The notes beneath the pieces are model-generated. The model saw nothing but the letters and a program-made list of their open reading frames with translations. It did not search any database and was not told the DNA's origin. Shown here one piece after another: positions 16,174 to 25,851 of a DNA stretch of 64,000 nt. The stretch is from AAA044-D11 sp965268555 (GTDB lineage Bacteria > Actinomycetota > Actinomycetes > Nanopelagicales > Nanopelagicaceae). The DNA lies in NCBI GenBank assembly GCA_965268555.1, contig OZ254174.1, forward strand, positions 1,054,001 through 1,118,000. The letters run 5' to 3'. Within the stretch, counting starts at the first letter, position 1; every line of letters starts with the position of its first letter. Made by a program: the position numbers and the translations under genes.

Positions 16174-17260
16174 CTGATGCCAATTTCGCAGTCTTGTCCG
16201 CTTCTAACAACGCTTCGATAACTGGATCCAAGTCGCCATTTAGAACGGCATCTAAGTTATTAGATTTAAAGTTAACGCGGTGATCACTTAAGCGGTTCTC
16301 CGGAAAGTTGTAGGTTCTGATTCGTTCTGATCTATCAACAGTACGAACCTGAGATTTACGAGCTGCCATTGCTTCAGCATCTGCTTGCTCTTGAGCATGT
16401 GCCAATAAACGTGCACGCAAGATGCGCATTGCAGATTCTTTATTCTGTAACTGAGACTTTTCGTTCTGGCATGAGACAACCACTCCTGTAGGAATATGAG
16501 TGATACGAACTGCAGAGTCCGTAGTGTTTACCGATTGCCCGCCAGGTCCAGATGAGCGATAAACATCAATGCGCAGATCTTGTTGGCGAATTTCTACATC
16601 TACTTCATCAGCTTCGGCCAAAATCAGTACACCGGCAGCAGATGTATGGATGCGACCTTGGGATTCAGTTTCTGGAACGCGTTGTACGCGATGTACTCCG
16701 CCTTCAAATTTTAACTTTGCATATGGCGACTTACCTGGTTCGGCTACTCCCTTTGATTTAACGGCCATCGAAATTTCTTTATAGCCGCCCATTTCAGAGT
16801 CGGCGTAATCAATAATTTCGGTCTTCCAACCTTGGCGTTCAGCAAATCTTTGATACATGCGCAATAAATCACCAGCGAATAACGCTGACTCATCGCCACC
16901 AGCGCCAGCCTTAATTTCTAAAATAACATCGCGATCATCGTTAGGGTCGCGCGGCAATAAAAGTTCTTCTAGCGCGGTTTCAGTCTCTTGTAACTTTGCT
17001 TCGAGCGCTGGAATTTCAGAGGCGAAATCTGCATCATCTGCCGCCATCTCTTTACCTGCTGCTAAATCTTCAGTTGCTAATTTCCATGCGCGGTATCCCG
17101 CAATTACTGGACCAAGCTGGGCATAACGTTTTCCAAGTTGGCGAGCTTTTCCTTGATCTGAGTGAATCGAAGGATCTGCCATCTCTCGCTCTAACACATC
17201 GTATTCCGCTAAAAGGGCATGGACGGATGCAAAGCGATCAGGTGTCATCTCTGTAGCCAT
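16163..17260 (-). CDS. prfA: Peptide chain release factor 1
   Basis: 365 residues from ATG 17260, chosen because GGAGG stands about five bases upstream; the open frame continues to 17296 but without a comparable site. The catalytic GGQ motif is in SSGPGGQSVNTTDS. The N-terminal helical domain starts MATEMTPDRFASVHALL. The factor releases the finished peptide at UAA and UAG codons. It follows rpmE across a Rho-independent terminator, so its expression may depend partly on read-through or an unseen promoter. It overlaps prmC. Confidence 0.96.
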   Translation of the reverse strand: MATEMTPDRFASVHALLAEYDVLEREMADPSIHSDQGKARQLGKRYAQLGPVIAGYRAWKLATEDLAAGKEMAADDADFASEIPALEAKLQETETALEELLLPRDPNDDRDVILEIKAGAGGDESALFAGDLLRMYQRFAERQGWKTEIIDYADSEMGGYKEISMAVKSKGVAEPGKSPYAKLKFEGGVHRVQRVPETESQGRIHTSAAGVLILAEADEVDVEIRQQDLRIDVYRSSGPGGQSVNTTDSAVRITHIPTGVVVSCQNEKSQLQNKESAMRILRARLLAHAQEQADAEAMAARKSQVRTVDRSERIRTYNFPENRLSDHRVNFKSNNLDAVLNGDLDPVIEALLEADKTAKLASGDR

Positions 17261-17312
17261 TTGCTTCCTCCATTTCCGTTGCGAACCTGTTACCAAAACT
17301 TATGAATGAAAT

Positions 17313-17357
17313 AAAAAAGACCGCACGTATTCACACTTGGTGAACACACTGCGGTCT
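17313..17357 (-). terminator. Rho-independent terminator downstream of rpmE
   Basis: On the minus strand AGACCGCA (17350-17357) pairs with TGCGGTCT (17318-17325), with an inner TTCAC/GTGAA stem, and is followed by a run of T. It lies between rpmE and prfA. Confidence 0.85.
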
Positions 17358-17367
17358 CTTAAGAAAG

Positions 17368-17583
17368 CTAGTTAGTTGTTGCTGCTCCGAAACGCTTTTC
17401 GAACTTGGCTACGCGGCCACCAGTATCGAGAATACGTTGCTTGCCGGTGTAGAACGGGTGGCAAACTGAACAAACTTCGACGTAGATAGAACCTGATTCT
17501 TTTGTGCTGCGGGTTGTGAATACTTCACCGCAACCACAAGTAACTGTGGTCTCTAAATAATTTGGGTGAATCTCGTTCTTCAT
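17368..17583 (-). CDS. rpmE: Ribosomal protein L31
   Basis: 71 residues, the zinc-containing form of L31 with C16, C18, C37 and C40 (TCGCGEVF and CSVCHPFYTGKQ). It binds the central protuberance of the large ribosomal subunit. AGGAG stands seven bases before ATG 17583. Its position between rho and prfA is the usual actinobacterial order. A strong terminator follows, so it can be made as a short separate message. Zinc-dependent exchange with a Cys-less paralog is known in other bacteria, but none is visible here. Confidence 0.96.
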   Translation of the reverse strand: MKNEIHPNYLETTVTCGCGEVFTTRSTKESGSIYVEVCSVCHPFYTGKQRILDTGGRVAKFEKRFGAATTN

Positions 17584-17699
17584 TTCTTATCTCCTAGGTT
17601 TGACTGGATCGGTATTGAGCCGTGAACCAGTGCGAGGTTGAAGGATAGCCCGAGAGGGCCATTATTCTGAAATTGCCTGAAATTTCCTTAAAATTAGGT

Positions 17700-19331
17700 T
17701 CAGCTTCCGTTCGTTGAGGTGCCACCTTCAGATGTTGTGGTCTTCTGGATTTGCATCAAGAACTCAACGTTGGACTTTGTGCCCTTCATCTTCTCAAGAA
17801 GAAGTTCGAGCGCTTGTTGTGGTTCAAGTGCATGAAGCACGCGACGCAGGCGCCAAACAATATTTAGCTCTTCAGTTCCCATAAGAATTTCTTCCTTACG
17901 AGTACCGGAAGCAACAACATCAACTGCTGGGAAAATGCGCTTGTCCGCAAACTTACGGTTCAAGATTAATTCCATGTTTCCAGTTCCCTTGAACTCTTCA
18001 AAGATAACTTCATCCATCTTCGAGCCAGTATCAATAAGGGCAGTTGCAAGAATTGTTAACGATCCGCCATTTTCTACGTTACGTGCGGCACCGAAGAATT
18101 TCTTTGGTGGATACAACGCAGCTGAATCAACACCACCGGACAAGATACGACCTGATGCTGGTGCTGCGATGTTGTAAGCACGACCAAGGCGAGTAATTGA
18201 ATCTAGAAGAACAACTACATCGTGGCCCAGTTCAACAAGGCGCTTTGCACGTTCAATAGCTAGTTCGGCTACTGAAGTGTGGTCATCTGCAGGACGATCG
18301 AAGGTCGAGGCGATAACTTCACCCTTAATCGAACGTTGCATATCTGTAACTTCTTCCGGGCGTTCGTCGACTAGAACAACCATCAAGTGACACTCAGGAT
18401 TATTTGTTGTGATTGCATTTGCAATTGATTGAAGAACCATTGTCTTACCAGCTTTAGGTGGCGAAACAATAAGTCCGCGTTGACCCTTACCAATTGGTGA
18501 AATCAAATCGATAACGCGAGTTGTCAAAATGTTTGGCTCAGTCTCTAAACGCAGGCGTTCTTGCGGATAAAGTGGAACTAACTTTGCAAACTCGATGCGC
18601 TCTTTTGAACTCTCTGGATCTGCGCCGTTAACGGTTTCAACTCGCACAAGAGCGTTGAACTTCTCTTTGCGCTCACCTTCACGTGGTTGCCGAACTGAAC
18701 CGGTCAATACATCGCCCTTACGAAGTCCGTATCGACGAACTTGTTGAAGTGAGACATAAACGTCATTTGGGCTAGCTAAATAGCCGCCGGTACGAATGAA
18801 TGCATAATTTTCCAGAATGTCTAGAAGTCCGCCAACAGGTAGCAGAACATCATCCTCAGAGATAACGATTTCGCGCTCTTCACGATTTCCGCGATCACGG
18901 AAGCGATTTCCGCGGTCTCCCCGGTCACCACGATCGCGACGATTGTTATGGCGATCATTACGATCGTTACGGTTGTTGTTTCCCCCGCCAGTCCATTCCT
19001 TCTTATTCACATCGGCATCAGATGCATCATTTGGATTAGAACCTTGATTCTCTTCATCATCTGAATCATCTTGGTTCTTATTTGCATTGTTATTTGAATT
19101 CTTGTTTCCACCCTTACGGCGGGCATCGCGTTCAGCGCGACGTGCTTCGCGTTCGGCTTTAGCGGCTTCGCGGTTTGCTGCTTGTAGGTCACCAATCGCC
19201 TGTACCAAGTCGGGCTTCTTCATTGTTGCGGCGTCGTCAATACCAAGTTGACCTGCAACTTTCTTAAGCTCAGGAAGGAGCATTGCGGAAAGTTCGCCAG
19301 AATCTTTTGCACTAGCTTTTGTAGTTGCCAT
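17700..19331 (-). CDS. rho: Transcription termination factor Rho
   Basis: 543 residues. The N-terminal Rho helix-turn segment (LLPELKKVAGQLGI) is followed by a highly charged Arg/Asn/Asp-rich insertion (about residues 60-150, with GDRGDRGN-like repeats), an actinobacterial elaboration of the RNA-binding domain. The motor domain has Walker A SPPKAGKT, Walker B VVVLLDSITR and the R-loop region SGGVDSAAL. Rho is the hexameric RNA helicase that ends transcription. A 154-base leader separates it from thrB and contains an inverted repeat, which may reflect autoregulation. Confidence 0.96.
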   Translation of the reverse strand: MATTKASAKDSGELSAMLLPELKKVAGQLGIDDAATMKKPDLVQAIGDLQAANREAAKAEREARRAERDARRKGGNKNSNNNANKNQDDSDDEENQGSNPNDASDADVNKKEWTGGGNNNRNDRNDRHNNRRDRGDRGDRGNRFRDRGNREEREIVISEDDVLLPVGGLLDILENYAFIRTGGYLASPNDVYVSLQQVRRYGLRKGDVLTGSVRQPREGERKEKFNALVRVETVNGADPESSKERIEFAKLVPLYPQERLRLETEPNILTTRVIDLISPIGKGQRGLIVSPPKAGKTMVLQSIANAITTNNPECHLMVVLVDERPEEVTDMQRSIKGEVIASTFDRPADDHTSVAELAIERAKRLVELGHDVVVLLDSITRLGRAYNIAAPASGRILSGGVDSAALYPPKKFFGAARNVENGGSLTILATALIDTGSKMDEVIFEEFKGTGNMELILNRKFADKRIFPAVDVVASGTRKEEILMGTEELNIVWRLRRVLHALEPQQALELLLEKMKGTKSNVEFLMQIQKTTTSEGGTSTNGS

Positions 19332-19361
19332 ATATTTTTTACTTTTTCATTTCTGTGTTTG

Positions 19362-19389
19362 CGCTAAAGGAAAGAGTTTTAATTTAGCG
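19362..19389 (-). other. Inverted repeat in the rho leader
   Basis: CGCTAAA at 19362-19368 and TTTAGCG at 19383-19389 form a 7-bp stem with a 14-base loop about 30 bases upstream of the rho start. It may be an mRNA hairpin involved in rho autoregulation. No T-run follows on the minus strand. Confidence 0.35.
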
Positions 19390-19485
19390 AATTTAGGGAT
19401 TATCTAGATTTACAGACCGACGATTTCTCGGCTACCAGATGAGGGAAAACTTATCACACTGCCCCAGCCTTGAGCAAAAATCTAG

Positions 19486-20406
19486 CTACTCGACACCGTG
19501 GCTTGATATGGCCAATTTTTGAGCGGTAAATGAGCCCGAACCAACCTTGATTACGGCTTCGACTTCAAGGTCATCCATTGTGTGCAGAACTAATACTGAT
19601 GGGCCGGCGCCAGAGATCATTGCAGGTACTCCTGCCGCGCGAAGCTTTGTAACAAGTGCCATCGACTTTGGCATCGCTTCGGCGCGATAATTTTGATGCA
19701 GTAAATCTTGTGTTGCATCAAGAAGTAAATCTGGACGAGATCCAAGAGCATGTACTAGAAGTGCTGCTCTAGATGCATTTAATACTGCGTCATGATGTGG
19801 AATCGATTCTGGCAATAACTTACGAGCTTTCGCAGTTGCAAGGTGTGCTTCAGGGATAAAAACTAAAGCTTTAATCTTTGAATCGACCTTGATACCAACG
19901 CCCTTGCCAACGTTATTTTCAGTCCAGGCAATTGTTGCCCCACCTAGAACTGCGGCGGCGATGTTATCTGGATGGCCTTCTAATTCAGTTCCAAGTGCAA
20001 TCATCTCGTCATCTGACATTAATTGTTCGCCGCCCAAAACTAAGGAGCGTGCAAGTCCAAGACCGCCAACAATTGCGGCGGCAGATGAACCAAGTCCACG
20101 ACCGTGTGGAATCACATTTAATTGGCGAAGCGCTATTCCCTTTGGCTTCTGCCCCATATGTTCAAAGCCATGAAGCATCGCCTTTATAACTAAATTATTC
20201 TTATCGGTCTTGATATCAGCGCTACCTTCGCCAGATACATCAACATCAAATGTTGCATCATCTAAAACTTGTGCGGCATAACGATCGCGCAAATCTAAGG
20301 CGAGTCCAAGAGTGTCGAATCCTGGTCCCAAGTTTGCACTTGTGGCAGGAACGCTTACCTGTGCCATAGTTGCTTTAAAAGTTAGGCGATTCTTAATTGT
20401 TGCCAT
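19486..20406 (-). CDS. thrB: Homoserine kinase
   Basis: 306 residues of the GHMP kinase family. The ATP loop is HGRGLGSSAAAIVGG and the N-terminal PATSANLGPGFD is diagnostic. It phosphorylates homoserine for threonine synthesis. The start at 20406 overlaps the thrC stop by one base (TAATG), which favours it over the internal Met at residue 14, although MAQVSVPATSAN there resembles the usual family N terminus. It is the last gene of hom-thrC-thrB and is followed by the rho leader. Confidence 0.95.
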   Translation of the reverse strand: MATIKNRLTFKATMAQVSVPATSANLGPGFDTLGLALDLRDRYAAQVLDDATFDVDVSGEGSADIKTDKNNLVIKAMLHGFEHMGQKPKGIALRQLNVIPHGRGLGSSAAAIVGGLGLARSLVLGGEQLMSDDEMIALGTELEGHPDNIAAAVLGGATIAWTENNVGKGVGIKVDSKIKALVFIPEAHLATAKARKLLPESIPHHDAVLNASRAALLVHALGSRPDLLLDATQDLLHQNYRAEAMPKSMALVTKLRAAGVPAMISGAGPSVLVLHTMDDLEVEAVIKVGSGSFTAQKLAISSHGVE

Positions 20407-21485
20407 TATGCAAGTCCAATCACTTCAGCGGCTCGCTTTACATCAACTGGAATAACTGTTGGTGCTTCAGCATGATCCAAAATCCAGCCCACATCTTTCA
20501 AGCCATTGCCTGTGACAGTTATAACAATTCGCTTCTCTTTCGGAAGTTTTCCTTGGGCTTGCTTCTTAATAAGTCCAGCAATTCCCGCAGCGCTTGAAGG
20601 TTCAACGAAGATTCCCTCTTTAGCTGCAACTAAGCGATATGCGGCGAGGATTTCTTCATCAGTAACTGAATCAATCAAACCACCAGAAGAATCACGTGCA
20701 TCAACTGCTTGCTGCCAGGATGCCGGATTTCCAATACGAATCGCGGTAGCAATTGTCTCTGGATTCTTAACTACTTCACCTAAAACAATGGGCGCAGAGC
20801 CAGCGGCTTGAAAGCCCCACATTTGTGGAAGTTGCTTAGCAATTCCATCATTGAAATATTCGTTATAGCCCTTCCAATATGCAGTGATGTTTCCAGCGTT
20901 TCCAACTGGAAGAACATGAATGTCAGGCGCATAACCCAACATATCTACAACTTCAAAACTCGCAGTCTTCTGGCCTTCAATTCGATAAGGATTTACTGAG
21001 TTAACAAGGGCTACTGGATAATTCTCGGAAAGTTCGCGGGCCAAATTTAAACAATCATCGAAGTTGCCATCTACTTGTAACAAACTCGATCCGTGCGCAA
21101 TCGCTTGTGCGAGTTTGCCCATTGCAATTTTTCCTTCAGGAACAAGTACTACTGGGCGCATTCCAGCTTTTGTGGCATATGCCGCCGCACTTGCAGAAGT
21201 ATTTCCGGTAGATGCACAGATAACAGCTTTCGCACCATCTTCGGCCGCCTTTGAAATCGCCATTGTCATTCCGCGATCTTTAAAAGAGCCAGTTGGATTA
21301 GTGCCCTCGACCTTTAACCAAATTTCGTTATCTAACATCGCTGAAAGTACGCACGCATATACGAGTGGAGTTCCACCTTCGCGAAGTGAAACTACTGGTG
21401 TTTTGGAAGAAACTGGCAGGCGATCGCGATATTCCTCGATTACTCCACGCCATTGATGCGCACCCTTTTTCTTAAAGATACTCAT
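20406..21485 (-). CDS. thrC: Threonine synthase
   Basis: 359 residues, the short actinobacterial type of fold-type II PLP enzyme. The PLP lysine is in GSFKDRGMT, and the phosphate loop is PVGNAGNITAY. It converts O-phosphohomoserine to threonine. It overlaps hom by 4 bases at its start and thrB by 1 base at its end, indicating a tightly coupled operon. No threonine attenuator peptide is visible upstream. Confidence 0.96.
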   Translation of the reverse strand: MSIFKKKGAHQWRGVIEEYRDRLPVSSKTPVVSLREGGTPLVYACVLSAMLDNEIWLKVEGTNPTGSFKDRGMTMAISKAAEDGAKAVICASTGNTSASAAAYATKAGMRPVVLVPEGKIAMGKLAQAIAHGSSLLQVDGNFDDCLNLARELSENYPVALVNSVNPYRIEGQKTASFEVVDMLGYAPDIHVLPVGNAGNITAYWKGYNEYFNDGIAKQLPQMWGFQAAGSAPIVLGEVVKNPETIATAIRIGNPASWQQAVDARDSSGGLIDSVTDEEILAAYRLVAAKEGIFVEPSSAAGIAGLIKKQAQGKLPKEKRIVITVTGNGLKDVGWILDHAEAPTVIPVDVKRAAEVIGLA

Positions 21486-22771
21486 GCGCTCATTCCTTCA
21501 ACGCGAATAACACTTGCTACATCTTTTACCGCATCCAAACTAGAAAGATCGGAAACGGTAGAAGCCAGCGCAGCGTCAGTTGCTTTATGGGTCATAACAA
21601 TTAATTCCGCATTATCCCCGCGCCCGGTTTGGCGAACAGTTTGAATTGAGACATCGTGCTTAGAAAATGTCTGTGCAACCGCCGCCAGTACACCTGGTCG
21701 ATCGGCTACTTCTAAGCGGATTAAATAGCGAGTTTTTGTGGAACCCATTGGCGCAATTCCAAGATCTGCATAATCACTTTCACGTGGTCCAAGGCCACCG
21801 CTGATACGGTGACGAGCAACCGCAACTAAATCACCAAGAATTGCGGAAGCTGTTGGCGCACCGCCAGCTCCGCGACCATAAAACATCATGGCACCAGCAG
21901 ATTCGGATTCAACGAATACCGCATTGAATGCTTCGCGAACTGAGGCCAGTGGATGGCTGCGTGAAATTAAAGTTGGATGCACGCGTACGCTTATTTTGTT
22001 ATCTGCAGTTAATTCAGCAATTGCCAATAACTTAACCACTAGATCTAAAGATTTAGCGACGGCAACATCAGTGTCAGTAATTTTTGTAATTCCTTCACGG
22101 AAAACATCGGCATCTGTAACGCGTGAGTGAAAAGCGAGCCCCGCCAAGATTGCAGCTTTAGCGGCGGCATCAAAGCCTTCGACATCTGCAGTCGGATCAG
22201 CTTCAGCGAATCCAAGAGCTTGCGCTTCGGAAAGTGCGTCAGTAAATGCCGCACCTGATTCATCCATTTTGGTCAAGATAAAGTTTGTTGTTCCATTAAC
22301 AATTCCCATAACGCGAAGTACATGATCGCCAACAAGTGATTCGCGAAGCGGGCGCAGGATTGGGATTGCGCCAGCAACAGATGCTTCGTAATAAAGATCA
22401 ACACCGTTCTTATCGGCTGCGGCGAATAGTTCACTGCCATGTTTTGCAAGTAGCGCCTTATTGGCTGTTACAACTGATTTTCCATTGGCAAGTGCGCTAA
22501 GAATTAAAGTTTTAGCTGGCTCAATTCCGCCAATAACTTCGATAACTAGATCAATACTTGGGTCGCTAACAATTGATTCTAAATCTGTAGTTAATAACTC
22601 TTTCGCAACGTTTGCGCGGCTCAGATTTCTGACACCAATTTTTACTAAATCTAACTTTGCGCCAGATCTTGAAGCCAAATCAGATTGATTAGCAACAATA
22701 AGGCGCGCGACTTCGCTTCCGACAACACCGCAGCCGAGCATGCCGACGCGTAGAGTTTTTTGCGAATTCAT
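21482..22771 (-). CDS. hom: Homoserine dehydrogenase
   Basis: 429 residues from ATG 22771, where GGGGAGAA stands about eight bases upstream; a longer frame to 22840 would overlap lysA and has no such site. The N-terminal NAD(P) loop is GMLGCGVVGSEV, the catalytic region includes YEASVAGAIP, and a C-terminal ACT domain (RLEVADRPGVLAAV) is present for threonine feedback. It reduces aspartate semialdehyde to homoserine, the branch point to threonine and methionine. It follows lysA after 37 bases. Confidence 0.96.
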   Translation of the reverse strand: MNSQKTLRVGMLGCGVVGSEVARLIVANQSDLASRSGAKLDLVKIGVRNLSRANVAKELLTTDLESIVSDPSIDLVIEVIGGIEPAKTLILSALANGKSVVTANKALLAKHGSELFAAADKNGVDLYYEASVAGAIPILRPLRESLVGDHVLRVMGIVNGTTNFILTKMDESGAAFTDALSEAQALGFAEADPTADVEGFDAAAKAAILAGLAFHSRVTDADVFREGITKITDTDVAVAKSLDLVVKLLAIAELTADNKISVRVHPTLISRSHPLASVREAFNAVFVESESAGAMMFYGRGAGGAPTASAILGDLVAVARHRISGGLGPRESDYADLGIAPMGSTKTRYLIRLEVADRPGVLAAVAQTFSKHDVSIQTVRQTGRGDNAELIVMTHKATDAALASTVSDLSSLDAVKDVASVIRVEGMSA

Positions 22772-22808
22772 TGGGCTATTCTCCCCTATTTTTTCCTTAA
22801 GCCGAACG

Positions 22809-24164
22809 CTATTTAATGGGTTTAGGTGCCTCAACAACATCTAACGCCAATAAATCCGCCTCAGTCTCCCTGCGCAAAATTACCCGAGCGCTGCCATTTG
22901 CTACGGCAATTACGGCTGGTTTCATCATGTGGTTGTAATTACTGGCCATGCTTCGACCATAAGCACCAGTGGCAGGAACTGCCAAAATATCGCCAGGAAC
23001 AATATCTTCTGGCAGATCAATATCACGAATAATTATGTCGCCAGTTTCGCAATGCTTTCCGACAAGTCGAGAATTTACTGCGCCCGCCTTTGAAGTTCTA
23101 TTAGCAAGGATTGTTAAATACTCGGCGCCATAAAGTCCCGGACGAATGTTGTCGCTCATTCCACCATCAACAGCGATATATCTGCGCTTCGCGCCACCAT
23201 TGAGTTCAACATCTTTGATGGTTCCTACTTCATAGAGCGTTGTAGTTGTAGGTCCGGCGATTGCACGGCCAGGTTCGATGGAAATCTTTGGGATCTTTAA
23301 ATCATGGCGTGCACACTCTTTGGTAACTAAAGCTGCAAGTTCGGACATGACTTGATTTGGTTCAAAAGTTTTATCGCCTGCCAGATATGCAATTCCATAT
23401 CCACCACCTAGATCAAGTTCGGCAAGCTCACGATTAAATTCACTTCGGAACTTTGCGGCTAATTCAATTAAGCGAGTTGTGGCAAGAATGAAGCCATCAC
23501 TTTCAAATATCTGTGATCCGATATGACAGTGCAAACCTTCTAGCGCAAGGTTTGAGGCGGCTTCAACTTCGGCAATTGCTTTCCAAGCCGCACCACTTGC
23601 GATTGAGAATCCAAATTTCACATCTTCATGGGCGGTAGAAATTGCCTCCAAAGTATGGGCGTCAACGCCTGGAGTAATTCGAAGCAAAACTTTCGTAACT
23701 TTTCCAGCGGCAGCAGCAAGGCGGTTGACACGTTCGATTTCATAAGATGAATCGATAACGATCTTAGAAACTCCAACGCTTATTGCCTTAGCAATTTCGG
23801 CCTCTGATTTATTGTTTCCATGAACTTCAATACGATCAACTGGGAAATTCGCGGCAAGTGCGACTGCGAGTTCACCACCTGTGCAAACATCGATTCCGAT
23901 TCCAGATTCGGCAATCCACTTTGCAACTTCCACTGAGATAAAGGATTTTGATGCGTAATAAACCTGGCCGGCATTTGCTCCAAAATTATCCGCTAACGCT
24001 TTCTTCCAGCCGTTAAGTCGGAATTTAAAATCAGCTTCGTCTATAACAAAAAGTGGTGTTCCAAATTCACGGGCAAGCGAAGTTGATTTGCAGCCACCGA
24101 TAACTAATTCGCCAGCAACCATCTCGCTCTTGATAGAGAAGACTTCAGGAATAAAACTCATCAC
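22809..24164 (-). CDS. lysA: Diaminopimelate decarboxylase
   Basis: 451 residues. The PLP lysine lies in VYYASKSFIS, the glycine-rich phosphate site in ELDLGGGYGIAY and the C-terminal substrate residues in KHCETGDI. It makes lysine from meso-diaminopimelate, so the cell wall probably uses the usual DAP branch. The GTG start at 24164 directly abuts the argS stop; ATG three bases later is an equal alternative. argS-lysA-hom is the standard order in actinobacteria. Confidence 0.96.
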   Translation of the reverse strand: MMSFIPEVFSIKSEMVAGELVIGGCKSTSLAREFGTPLFVIDEADFKFRLNGWKKALADNFGANAGQVYYASKSFISVEVAKWIAESGIGIDVCTGGELAVALAANFPVDRIEVHGNNKSEAEIAKAISVGVSKIVIDSSYEIERVNRLAAAAGKVTKVLLRITPGVDAHTLEAISTAHEDVKFGFSIASGAAWKAIAEVEAASNLALEGLHCHIGSQIFESDGFILATTRLIELAAKFRSEFNRELAELDLGGGYGIAYLAGDKTFEPNQVMSELAALVTKECARHDLKIPKISIEPGRAIAGPTTTTLYEVGTIKDVELNGGAKRRYIAVDGGMSDNIRPGLYGAEYLTILANRTSKAGAVNSRLVGKHCETGDIIIRDIDLPEDIVPGDILAVPATGAYGRSMASNYNHMMKPAVIAVANGSARVILRRETEADLLALDVVEAPKPIK

Positions 24165-25838
24165 TTACATCTTTTCTGGTGCGCTGACACCGAGTAGTTC
24201 TAGGCCATTTGCGATCACTTGAGCGGTTGCAGAACATAAGGTAGCGCGGGCGCTATGCAACTCGCTTGGAGTTTCATCGCCAAGTGGAAGCACGCGGCAA
24301 TCGGCGTAGAAGCGGTGATAAACACCCGCAAGCTCTTCGACATATCTAGCAACGCGATGTGGTTCGCGAAGTTCGGCTGCGCCAGCAACAACACGTGGAA
24401 ATTCGCCAAGGGCTCCGATTAATTCGCGCTCTCGCTCGTGCACTAAAAGTTCTGGATAAACTAAATCTGCGCCGTATTTAATTCCAATATCAGATGCATT
24501 GCGTAGTACTGCGCAAATTCTGGCATGTGCATATTGCACGTAGTAAACCGGGTTCTCATTTGTGCGACTTCGCAGAATATCCACATCCATAACCATCGGT
24601 GTATCAACTGGATATCTAATTAAGGTATATCGCGCAGCATCAACACCAACTTTTTCAACTAACTCTTCAAGGGTAATAATTGTTCCGGCGCGCTTCGAGA
24701 GTTTTACCTCTTCCCCGCCCTCCATAATTTTTACCATCTGTCCAATCAATACATCAACGTTGTATTCCGGATCATCGCCATTACATGCAGCCAACGCCTT
24801 TAATCGGCCGGTATATCCATGGTGATCTGCGCCCAACATATAAATACAGATATCAAAACCACGTTCGCGCTTTGAAATGTAATATGCCGAGTCAGATGCA
24901 AAGTAAGCCATTGAGCCATCAGACTTAACCATTACTCGATCTTTATCATCACCAAAGTCAGTTGTTCTAAGCCAGGTTGCGCCATCTAATTGGAATACAT
25001 GTCCCTTAGATTTTAAAACTTCCTGACAGTGTGCAAAGAAATCATTGTCATACAAACTTTTTTCAGAGAACCAGACATCAAAGTGGGTACCGAATTTATC
25101 TAGAACGCTCTGTTGCTGGGCTAATTGCAATTTATATCCCAGATCACGGAAGGCAAAGGTCTGTTCCTCGCCACTTAACTTAAGAATTTCTGGATTAGCA
25201 GCGACAATTTCCTTAGCTAGATCATCAATATAAGCGCCGTGATATCCATCTTCAGGGCGAGCTTCACCAAGCGCTGCTGCTTGAAGTGATGCCCCAAATT
25301 TATCCATCTGCACACCGCGATCATTTATATAAAACTCGCGAGTTACTTTGGCTCCGGCCGCTGATAAAACGCGACCAAGTGCATCGCCAACAGCTGCCCA
25401 TCTTGTGTGTCCCAGGTGAAGTGGACCAGTTGGATTTGCGCTAATAAATTCTAGATTTACTGCAACACCAGTTAATTTCTTTGCGTGCCCGAATTTCTTA
25501 CCGCTCGACAAAATATTTGAAATTACGCCGCCTTGACTCCCTTTAGCAAGAGTTATATTTACAAAGCCAGCCCCTGCAATATCTACGGCGGCAATATCAG
25601 CTCTTTCCTTTAAACCCGCAACAATTATTTCTGCAATAACGCGCGGAGCGAGTCCTGATGGTCTTGCTAAGGCAAGTGCAATTGAAGTCGCGTAGTCACC
25701 ATGGTCGCGATTCTTTGGACGATCTAAGGTAAGCGAGGTTGGAATCTCGCAATTCAATTTACTTTTTGCAGCCGTTAAGACTTCGAGAATTGCCGCGCTA
25801 ATTTCATCTTGAATACTCAGATTACTTTGCGCGCTCAT
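24165..25838 (-). CDS. argS: Arginyl-tRNA synthetase
   Basis: 557 residues of class I. The HIGH motif appears as GPLHLGHTRW and the KMSKS loop as KLSKRAG. The C-terminal DALR anticodon-binding domain (PVYYVQYAHARICAVL onward) is intact. It charges tRNA-Arg. A TAAACT box ends 7 bases before ATG 25838, inside the 3' end of xylA, so the argS-to-thrB run probably starts with a leaderless message here. Confidence 0.96.
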   Translation of the reverse strand: MSAQSNLSIQDEISAAILEVLTAAKSKLNCEIPTSLTLDRPKNRDHGDYATSIALALARPSGLAPRVIAEIIVAGLKERADIAAVDIAGAGFVNITLAKGSQGGVISNILSSGKKFGHAKKLTGVAVNLEFISANPTGPLHLGHTRWAAVGDALGRVLSAAGAKVTREFYINDRGVQMDKFGASLQAAALGEARPEDGYHGAYIDDLAKEIVAANPEILKLSGEEQTFAFRDLGYKLQLAQQQSVLDKFGTHFDVWFSEKSLYDNDFFAHCQEVLKSKGHVFQLDGATWLRTTDFGDDKDRVMVKSDGSMAYFASDSAYYISKRERGFDICIYMLGADHHGYTGRLKALAACNGDDPEYNVDVLIGQMVKIMEGGEEVKLSKRAGTIITLEELVEKVGVDAARYTLIRYPVDTPMVMDVDILRSRTNENPVYYVQYAHARICAVLRNASDIGIKYGADLVYPELLVHERERELIGALGEFPRVVAGAAELREPHRVARYVEELAGVYHRFYADCRVLPLGDETPSELHSARATLCSATAQVIANGLELLGVSAPEKM

Positions 25839-25845
25839 CTAGGAG

Positions 25846-25851
25846 AGTTTA
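25846..25851 (-). promoter_or_regulatory. -10 box (TAAACT) for argS operon
   Basis: TAAACT overlaps the last codons of xylA and ends 7 bases before ATG 25838. No Shine-Dalgarno site is present. Confidence 0.5.

Noticed and set aside
17261..17296. Upstream extension of prfA
   Set aside because: GGAGG stands directly before ATG 17260, and the extension does not resemble release factor N termini.
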